NCBI RefSeq assembly: GCF_001421245.1
Contig: NZ_LMKE01000006.1
Span: 1-64,000, forward strand
Direction: 5' to 3'
Origin: Sphingomonas sp. Leaf10
GTDB taxonomy: Bacteria; Pseudomonadota; Alphaproteobacteria; Sphingomonadales; Sphingomonadaceae
DNA length: 64,000 nt
Made by a program: the position numbers and the translations under genes. Positions 57,951 to 64,000 of the stretch are shown piece after piece; position 1 is the stretch's first letter, and each line of letters starts with the position of its first letter. Under the pieces are notes generated by a model that made no database searches, had not been told where the DNA came from, and saw only the letters and a list, made by a program, of their open reading frames with translations.

Positions 57951-59348
57951 GTGATCGATCGCCGCTTCTTCCTTGCCGCCAGCACCGCCGCGCTTGTCGG
58001 GGCCTGCACTGCACGGACCGGCGTGACGTCGCGAGCACAGCCCGACCTGATTTCCGACGTGCAGGAGCGCGCGTTCCGCTTCTTCTGGGACACGACCGAT
58101 GCGGCGACGGGTCTGGCGCCCGATCGCTGGCCCAGTCCCAGCTTCGCGTCGATCGCGGCGGTCGGCTTCGCGCTGACGGCTTATGGCGTCGGTGAGAAAC
58201 ATGGCTGGATCACCCGCGAACAACATCGTGCCCGCACGCTCGCCACGCTCGAATTCTTTGCCAAGGCGCCGTCCGGCCCGGCGGCGAACGGGACCAGCGG
58301 GTACAAGGGCTTCTTCTACCATTTCCTCGACGCGAAGGCCGGCACGCGCTTCGGCCGGACCGAATTGTCGACCATCGACACGTCGCTGCTGTTGGGGGGC
58401 GTGCTGTTCGCGCAGAGCTGGTTCGATCGCGCCGATCCGCAGGAGGCACGCATCCGCGACCTTGCCGAGCAACTGTACCGCGCGGTCGAATGGGACTGGA
58501 TCGTGCCGCGCCCGCCCTTCGTATCGATGGGGTGGCATCCCGAAAGCGGCTTCATCCGCTCCGACTGGGATAGCTATAACGAAGGCATGATCCTGTACGT
58601 GCTGGCACTCGCCAGCCCGACGCATCCGCTGCCGCCTGCGACCTGGCCCGCGCTGACGCAAAAGTTCGAGAAGAGCTGGGGCAATCGCTGGGGCCAGCCG
58701 CATCTGCAATTCGCGCCGATGTTCGGCCATCAATACAGCCATGTCTGGGTCGATTTCCGCGGCATCCGCGATCCCTATATCGCGTCGAAGGGAATCGATT
58801 ATTTCGAGAACAGCCGGCGCGCGACCTATGCGCAGCGCGCCTATGCCAATGAAAATCCGGGCGGCAAGGTCGGCTATGGCGACGATTGCTGGGGGCTGAC
58901 GGCCTGTGACGGTCCCGGCGATTTCACCGTGACAATTGATGGCAAACAGCGCGAATTCTTCAGCTATTCGGCGCGTGGCCCCGGCGATCGCGACGACGGC
59001 ACGCTGGCCCCGACCGCCGCGCTCGGCTCGATCGCCTTCGCTCCCGAAATCGTCGCGCCGATGATGGCGAAGATGCATGCACGCTATGGCGCTGGCATCT
59101 ACGACAAATACGGCTTTCTCGATTCCTTCAACCCGACGCTGACCCGCACCGATCGCCCGTTGCAGCATGGCAGGATCGTGCCGGGCGTGGGTTGGGTCGA
59201 TGGCGATTATCTGGGTATCGATCAGGGGCCGATCGTCCTGATGATCGAGAACCAGCGCAGCGGCATGATCTGGGAAGTGATGCGCCGCAACCCCCATATC
59301 CGGCGCGGGCTGGAACGTGCGGGCTTCACCGGCGGCTGGCTGGCGTGA
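57951..59348 (+). CDS. GH144-type glucanase lipoprotein (glucoamylase-family domain)
   Basis: 465 residues from GTG 57951 (AGAGG upstream; TTG 57945 also possible). Signal with lipobox LVGAC. Domain shows RAFRFFWDTTDAATGLAPDR, the DTSLLLGGVLFAQ helix, IRSDWDSYNEGMILYVLA and CWGLTACDGPGDF, as in PF10091 proteins now known as GH144 endo-beta-1,2-glucanases. Cuts glucan for import or for the GH3 enzyme. The substrate is inferred from family. Confidence 0.82.
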   Translation: MIDRRFFLAASTAALVGACTARTGVTSRAQPDLISDVQERAFRFFWDTTDAATGLAPDRWPSPSFASIAAVGFALTAYGVGEKHGWITREQHRARTLATLEFFAKAPSGPAANGTSGYKGFFYHFLDAKAGTRFGRTELSTIDTSLLLGGVLFAQSWFDRADPQEARIRDLAEQLYRAVEWDWIVPRPPFVSMGWHPESGFIRSDWDSYNEGMILYVLALASPTHPLPPATWPALTQKFEKSWGNRWGQPHLQFAPMFGHQYSHVWVDFRGIRDPYIASKGIDYFENSRRATYAQRAYANENPGGKVGYGDDCWGLTACDGPGDFTVTIDGKQREFFSYSARGPGDRDDGTLAPTAALGSIAFAPEIVAPMMAKMHARYGAGIYDKYGFLDSFNPTLTRTDRPLQHGRIVPGVGWVDGDYLGIDQGPIVLMIENQRSGMIWEVMRRNPHIRRGLERAGFTGGWLA

Positions 59349-59486
59349 GCAGGCTTGGGCGGATCGTCGCGGACGGCCTCCACTTCGCGACCCGGAGCGG
59401 ACCAATCCGGCTCGTGATGGAACGCAAACGCTGACATCTCGTTTCGCTTCCGTGTCGTATACTGCGATACGGGACGAAGGGGGACT

Positions 59487-60461
59487 ATGCGCGGCGTCAA
59501 AGCCAGTTGCGGTGCGGCCGCGCTGCTCGTTCTGGGGGGCTGTAATCGTCATCAATCGGCGCTGACCGTTTTCGGTGAGGAGGCGGCGACCGTCCGTCAC
59601 TTGACGATCGTTATGCTGGTCGGCGCAATCGTGATCGCCGCCGCCGTAGCCGCGTTGATGATCGCGGCCGTACGCGCACCCGAAGGGCGATTGACGCTGT
59701 CCGGCGGCATGCGGCTGATCGGCTGGGCCGGCGGGGTCGTGCCGGTGGTCGTGCTGCTGGGCCTGCTGCTCTACAGCCTGCCCGCCATGCGGCCATTGCC
59801 GGTGGCAAACGGCGACCTACGCATTGCCGTCGAGGGCGAACAATTCTGGTGGCGCGTTCAGTACCAGCCACCCGGTGCCGCACCCATCGTCACCGCCAAC
59901 GAAATCCGCGTGCCCGTCGGCCGCACGGTGCAGTTCGACCTGACCGCCGGCGACGTCATCCACAGCTTCTGGATTCCCGGGCTGGCCGGCAAGATGGACA
60001 TGATCCCCGGCCGCACCAACCGCCTGATCGTCCGCGCGACCAGGCCCGGCACGTTCCGCGGCGTCTGCACCGAATTTTGCGGCCTCAGCCACGCGCTGAT
60101 GGCGTTCGATGTCGTCGCGATGGAGCCGGCCACGTTCGACGCATGGCTGGCGAACGAGCGCCGCCCTGCCGCCCCCGCCCCGGACACCGCCGCCGGCGCG
60201 CAGGCGTTCGCCGCCAATGGCTGTGCCGGTTGCCATGCCATCGCCGGTACGCCGGCCGCCGGGCAGATCGGCCCCGATCTGACTCATCTCGGCAGCCGCA
60301 GTTCGCTGGGCGCGGGGACGCAGCCGATGACCCGCGCCGCGCTGGTCCGCTTCATCAAGGATGCGCCAGCGGTCAAACCCGGCGCGCGTATGCCCGCCTA
60401 CCCCCAAATGTCGTTCAATGACGCGCAGGCGATCGCCGCCTATCTGGAAAGCATGAAATGA
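59487..60461 (+). CDS. coxB: cytochrome c oxidase subunit II with fused cytochrome c
   Basis: 324 residues. Lipoprotein-like signal (LLVLGGC), two membrane spans (35-62 and 77-98), a CuA domain with VIHSFWIP and VCTEFCGLSHALM, and a C-terminal cytochrome c domain with CAGCH and distal Met in ARMPAYP. This makes it a caa3-type oxidase that takes electrons through its own haem c. TATACT at 59458 may be the operon -10 box; 59349-59486 holds no gene. Confidence 0.93.
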   Translation: MRGVKASCGAAALLVLGGCNRHQSALTVFGEEAATVRHLTIVMLVGAIVIAAAVAALMIAAVRAPEGRLTLSGGMRLIGWAGGVVPVVVLLGLLLYSLPAMRPLPVANGDLRIAVEGEQFWWRVQYQPPGAAPIVTANEIRVPVGRTVQFDLTAGDVIHSFWIPGLAGKMDMIPGRTNRLIVRATRPGTFRGVCTEFCGLSHALMAFDVVAMEPATFDAWLANERRPAAPAPDTAAGAQAFAANGCAGCHAIAGTPAAGQIGPDLTHLGSRSSLGAGTQPMTRAALVRFIKDAPAVKPGARMPAYPQMSFNDAQAIAAYLESMK

Positions 60462-62983
60462 GCCTGCACGCGCAAGACGACCCCGCGCTCCGCGCCGCGC
60501 AGGAGGAACGGCTGCGCGCCGTATGGCAGGCGCCGCAGGGCATTTTCCTGCGCTGGACCGACTGCAACAACAATCGCGTGGGTGCATGGTACACGCTGAC
60601 CGCGTTCGCCTTCATGCTGTTCGCGGGCGTGCTGGCGCTGATCATGCGGACACAGCTGGCGACACCGGAAAACGATCTGGTGTCGGCGAACACCTTCAAT
60701 CAGCTGTTCACACTGCACGGCTCGATGATGATGTTCCTGTTCGCCGTGCCGATGTTCGAAGCGGTGTCGATCATCCTGTTGCCGCAGCTGCTGGGCGCGC
60801 GCGACCTGCCCTTTCCCCGGCTGTCGGCGTTCGGTTACTGGTCGTTCCTGCTGGGCGGAGTGTTCGTTGGCGGGTCGATCTTTTTCAACGCCGCGCCCGA
60901 TGGCGGGTGGTTCATGTATCCGCCGCTGACCACCCGCACCGACCTGTCGGGGCTGGGTGCCGATATCTGGATGCTTGGTCTGTCGTTCATCGAAGTGTCG
61001 TCGGTGGCGGCGGCGGTCGAGTTGATCGTCGGCGTGCTGAAATGCCGGCCGCCGGGGATGCGGCTGAACCTGATGCCGCTCTATGCGTGGTATATCCTCG
61101 TCGTCGCGGTGATGATCCTGTTCGCGTTCCCGCCGCTGATCGCGGGCGACGTGCTGTTCGAGATGGAGCGGTTGCTGAACTGGCCGTTCTTCGATGCGGC
61201 GCGCGGCGGCGATCCGCTGTTGTGGCAGCACCTGTTCTGGATCTTCGGCCACCCGGAGGTCTATATCGTCTTCCTGCCGTCGATCGCGCTGTTTGCGATG
61301 ATGATCCCGACCTTTGCGCAGCGGCATCTGCTGGGCTATCCGTGGATCGTGCTGGCGGCGGTCGGCACCGCGTTCCTGTCGTTCGGGCTGTGGGTGCACC
61401 ACATGTTCGCGACCGGCCTGCCGAAGATCAGCCTCGCTTTCTTCTCCGCCGCGTCCGAAGCGGTCGCGATCCCGACCGGTATCCAGATCTTCGCGTTCAT
61501 CGCCACGCTCTGGGCGGGCAAGGTCAAATGGTCGACGCCGCTCCTGTACGCGACCGGCAGCTTGGCCATCTTCGTCATCGGCGGGCTGACCGGGGTGATG
61601 GTCGCGATCGCGCCGTTCGACTGGCAGGCGCACGATACCTATTTCGTCGTCGCGCATCTGCATTACGTGCTGATCGGCGGCACGTTACTGCCGCTGTTCG
61701 GCGGGCTTTATTATTACTGGCCGCTGATTACCGGCAAGAAGCTGTCCGACCGCCTCGGGCGCGTCGCATTCTGGACGCTGTTCGTCGGGGCGAACCTGAC
61801 CTTCTTCCCGATGCATTTCAGCGGCCTGTACGGGATGCCGCGCCGGGTATTCACCTATCCGAGCGAACTGGGCATCGATTATCTGAACCTCGCCTCGACG
61901 ATCGGTGCCTATCTGTTCGCGACCGGTACCGCGATCATCTGTTTCGATCTCGCCCGCTCGCCGTGGCGGGAGAAGGCGCAGCGTAATCCGTGGCATGCCG
62001 GCACGCTCGAATGGCTGGCGCATCCCGATGACGAAGATTGGGGCATCCGTTCGGTCCCGCTGATCGAAAGCCGCTATCCGATCTGGGACCAGAAGGATTT
62101 CGTCAAGAAGGTCGACGAAGGCCGCTACTTCCTGCCCGATGCCGAGGAAGGTCGGCGCGAGACGATCGTGACCACGGTGCTCGACGCGCGCCCGCTCTAT
62201 GTCGTGCGCCTCGGAACGCCCAGCTGGGTGCCGATGCTGACCGCGATCGCGCTGGGCAGCGTGTTCATCCTGACGACCTACCACCTTTATTGGTGGTCGC
62301 TGGCCGGGGCGGTCGCGACGCTGGGGTTCGTGCTCTACTGGATGTGGACCGGTACCGCCGAGATTCCGGAAAAGCCGTCCAAGCCGATCGGTCACGGCAT
62401 CGAACTGCCGCTCTATGTCTCCGGATCGGCGGCGCCGGGATGGTGGGCGATGTTCATCACGATGATGGCCGATGCGACCGCCTTTTCGGGGCTTGTGTTC
62501 GGCTATTATTTCTTCTGGACGGTGCATCCCGAATTCCCGCCATCGGGTCCAGGCATGGACGGTCCCGGCACCTTCTGGCCGATGGTCGCGCTGGCGCTGG
62601 CGGCGGTCAGCTGGGTGGCGACGGTCGCCGCGCGCGGGACCAACCGACGGGGTATTGTCGGCGCGGCGCGGCTGTTGCTGGTCGTCGGCATCGCCGCCAG
62701 CTTCGCGGGCATCTGGGCCGGGTTGCAGGGGCCGCTGACAACCGGGCTCGATCCCGAACTGCACAGCTATCCCGCGATCGTGTGGGTGTTGGTCATCTGG
62801 ACGACCGCCCATGCCGGGGTCGGCGCGATCATGCAGGGCTATACGCTGGCGCGCAGCATCGCCGGTCGGATGACGCCGACCCATGACGCAGACCTGCGGA
62901 ACATCACCGTCTATCAGCATTTCATGGCACTGACCGCCATCGTCACCTATGCGACGATCGGCCTGTTCCCGGGGGTCGCATGA
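60458..62983 (+). CDS. ctaD: cytochrome c oxidase subunit I-III fusion
   Basis: 841 residues. Residues 1-about 540 are subunit I, with the CuB-site WIFGHPEVYI (His and cross-linked Tyr) and haem ligands in HDTYFVVAHLHYVL. After a soluble linker (about 545-580) follow subunit III-like spans, including WWAMFITMMADATAFSGLVF and IWTTAHAGVGAIMQGY. One chain thus supplies the catalytic core and subunit III. Overlaps coxB by 4 nt. Confidence 0.93.
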   Translation: MSLHAQDDPALRAAQEERLRAVWQAPQGIFLRWTDCNNNRVGAWYTLTAFAFMLFAGVLALIMRTQLATPENDLVSANTFNQLFTLHGSMMMFLFAVPMFEAVSIILLPQLLGARDLPFPRLSAFGYWSFLLGGVFVGGSIFFNAAPDGGWFMYPPLTTRTDLSGLGADIWMLGLSFIEVSSVAAAVELIVGVLKCRPPGMRLNLMPLYAWYILVVAVMILFAFPPLIAGDVLFEMERLLNWPFFDAARGGDPLLWQHLFWIFGHPEVYIVFLPSIALFAMMIPTFAQRHLLGYPWIVLAAVGTAFLSFGLWVHHMFATGLPKISLAFFSAASEAVAIPTGIQIFAFIATLWAGKVKWSTPLLYATGSLAIFVIGGLTGVMVAIAPFDWQAHDTYFVVAHLHYVLIGGTLLPLFGGLYYYWPLITGKKLSDRLGRVAFWTLFVGANLTFFPMHFSGLYGMPRRVFTYPSELGIDYLNLASTIGAYLFATGTAIICFDLARSPWREKAQRNPWHAGTLEWLAHPDDEDWGIRSVPLIESRYPIWDQKDFVKKVDEGRYFLPDAEEGRRETIVTTVLDARPLYVVRLGTPSWVPMLTAIALGSVFILTTYHLYWWSLAGAVATLGFVLYWMWTGTAEIPEKPSKPIGHGIELPLYVSGSAAPGWWAMFITMMADATAFSGLVFGYYFFWTVHPEFPPSGPGMDGPGTFWPMVALALAAVSWVATVAARGTNRRGIVGAARLLLVVGIAASFAGIWAGLQGPLTTGLDPELHSYPAIVWVLVIWTTAHAGVGAIMQGYTLARSIAGRMTPTHDADLRNITVYQHFMALTAIVTYATIGLFPGVA

Positions 62984-63360
62984 AGCGCGGGCTGCACGGC
63001 ATGGTCACCAGGCTGAAGGTGACGCTCTGGACGCTGATCGTCCCGCCGACCGTCTGGGCGGTACATTTCCTGTTCTCATACCTGTGGGCGGCGATCCATT
63101 GCGCGAAGGTCGGCGGCTTCCCGCGACTGCCGATCCTGTACGGCATCGGCACCATCCTCGCGCTACTGCTGATCGCCGGCGCCGGGATCATCGCCCATCT
63201 CCAGTCGCGTGTCCCCGGCGATCCCGCCCCACATGAGGAAAGCACCGATAGCGACCGCATCCGCTTCCTCGCCTATTCGACGGTGCTGCTTGCCGCGCTC
63301 AGCTTTGTCGGCGTCATCTTCACCGCCGCCCCGGTGCTGTTCCTGACGGATTGCCGGTGA
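62980..63360 (+). CDS. oxidase-operon membrane protein
   Basis: 126 residues with three hydrophobic spans (LIVPPTVWAVHFLFSYLWAA; IGTILALLLIAGAGIIAHL; TVLLAALSFVGVIFTAAPVL). Overlaps the ctaD-type gene by 4 nt. Probably an assembly or accessory subunit of the caa3 oxidase; family not recognised. Confidence 0.8.
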   Translation: MKRGLHGMVTRLKVTLWTLIVPPTVWAVHFLFSYLWAAIHCAKVGGFPRLPILYGIGTILALLLIAGAGIIAHLQSRVPGDPAPHEESTDSDRIRFLAYSTVLLAALSFVGVIFTAAPVLFLTDCR

Positions 63361-63950
63361 AGCGTATCGGCCTGATCGCGGGACTGGTGCTGTTGCCGCT
63401 CGGCTGGTTGGCGGCGGCGCAGGCGGGCATGGTCGGGCATATGGCCGGGCACATGATCGCCGTCGCGGTCGCAGCACCACTGATCGCCTTCGGTCTCGCC
63501 GGCAGTGCCTACGACCCTGCGCGGCGTTGGCCACATATCGTCTCGCCGCTCGCCATGTCGCTGGTCGAACTCGCCACCGTCTGGGGCTGGCACCTTCCCG
63601 CGCTGCGGATGCTGGCCGACAGCAACATCGCGGCGATGATCGTCGAACAGGCGATGTTCCTCGCCGCCGGGTGGCTGCTCTGGGCGGCGGTGCTAGGTGC
63701 CGGTCCCGATCGCCGCGCGGCGGGCGTCGGCGCATTGCTGCTGACCTCGATGCACATGACCCTGCTCGGCGCGCTTATCGGCCTTGCCCCCCGCCCGCTC
63801 TATCCGGCAATGGCGCACGGGATGCACGACGCGTTGGACGATCAGCAACTGGGCGGGGTCGTGATGCTGTTGGTCGGGGCCGCCAGCTATTTCCTCGGCG
63901 GCCTCGCGCTGCTCGCCACGTTATTGCGCCATCCGGAGCCGACCACATGA
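63357..63950 (+). CDS. ctaG: CtaG-like cytochrome c oxidase assembly protein
   Basis: 197 residues from GTG 63357 (GTGA overlap). Five or more membrane spans; conserved His motifs (MVGHMAGHMIAVAVAAPLIA; LLTSMHMTLLGALIG; YPAMAHGMHDALDDQQLGGV) match the caa3_CtaG family, proposed to help place copper in the CuB centre. Confidence 0.88.
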   Translation: MKRIGLIAGLVLLPLGWLAAAQAGMVGHMAGHMIAVAVAAPLIAFGLAGSAYDPARRWPHIVSPLAMSLVELATVWGWHLPALRMLADSNIAAMIVEQAMFLAAGWLLWAAVLGAGPDRRAAGVGALLLTSMHMTLLGALIGLAPRPLYPAMAHGMHDALDDQQLGGVVMLLVGAASYFLGGLALLATLLRHPEPTT

Positions 63951-64000
63951 CCATCCGCCTCACCTGGAAGCGTGTGATCGTGACGCTGCTCGGCATCTTC
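63947..64000 (+). CDS. start of next oxidase-operon gene, truncated by window end
   Basis: ATG 63947 overlaps the CtaG stop. The 18 residues visible (MTIRLTWKRVIVTLLGIF) end in a hydrophobic signal or anchor. A membrane-bound cytochrome c would be usual here, but this cannot be seen. Confidence 0.6.
   Translation, partial: MTIRLTWKRVIVTLLGIF

Noticed and set aside
57936..59600. A 554-codon minus-strand frame opposite the glucanase
   Set aside because: Arg/His-rich mirror of a GH144-type gene; no motif or ribosome site.
60440..62920. Two long minus-strand frames opposite the oxidase I-III gene
   Set aside because: Arg/Gln/His-rich shadows of a membrane protein gene.

Overview
The window looks like chromosome of a high-GC alphaproteobacterium, most likely Sphingomonas or a close relative. 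Reasons: a TonB-dependent receptor beside a LacI regulator and glycoside hydrolases, a caa3-type oxidase operon, a small Gly/Asn-rich protein (51019-51255) of a type I associate with sphingomonads, and a GapR-type (DUF2312) protein. It holds one apparently complete tailed prophage of about 47.3 kb (650-47975) flanked by host DNA. The assignment is from gene content only; no database search was possible.

Left host flank (1-649): two small hypothetical genes and a complete tRNA-Pro(TGG), all on the minus strand. The first 44 bases of the prophage (650-693, the 5' half of tRNA-Pro) recur at 47932-47975 beside the tyrosine integrase, so these are attL and attR. Just beyond attR, on the same strand as tRNA-Pro, lies a CAT-anticodon tRNA (probably Ile2). 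The prophage therefore seems to have split a tandem tRNA-Ile2/tRNA-Pro unit, leaving the rebuilt tRNA-Pro downstream of phage DNA.

Prophage layout. Left arm, plus strand (850-4597): overlapping small accessory genes, several with zinc ribbons. In the circular phage these continue the early operon across attP. Late genes, minus strand, read from right to left: small and large terminase (32667-30930), portal, Mu gpF-like protein, DUF2213 protease/scaffold, cement protein, DUF2184 capsid, fibre and decoration proteins (one with a sialate-esterase-like domain), head-tail connectors, tail terminator, an unknown gene, a lipoprotein, major tail protein, a tail assembly chaperone with a -1 frameshift, tape measure, tail tip, an SGNH-hydrolase fibre, and a lysis cassette with a GH19 endolysin. 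A motif reading YTRACGGCGGTA recurs just upstream of seven late genes; in four it lies exactly 34 nt before an ATG that has no Shine-Dalgarno sequence. Delayed-early genes, minus strand (33481-38665): an O-like replication protein with iterons in its gene, RusA-like resolvase, GapR-like protein, a homing endonuclease, regulators, a DNA methyltransferase-like protein and a Cro-like protein. The CI/S24 repressor and a DUF3800 protein are on the plus strand at 38745-40128. Five near-identical 19-bp operators flank this region. The plus-strand early operon (40407-47917) carries Gp157, a Rad52-like annealing protein, an HNH protein, a DUF1367-like protein, an excisionase-like protein and the integrase.

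Right host flank (47976-64000): tRNA-Ile2; a LacI regulator divergent from a ROK fructokinase, with a palindromic operator between; an IclR regulator; then a glucan-use locus: periplasmic GH3 beta-glucosidase divergent from a LacI regulator, TonB-dependent receptor and GH144-type glucanase, suggesting beta-1,2-glucan uptake and breakdown. The end of the window is a caa3-type cytochrome c oxidase operon (CoxB with fused cytochrome c, a CoxA-CoxC fusion, a membrane protein, CtaG, and the start of one further gene).
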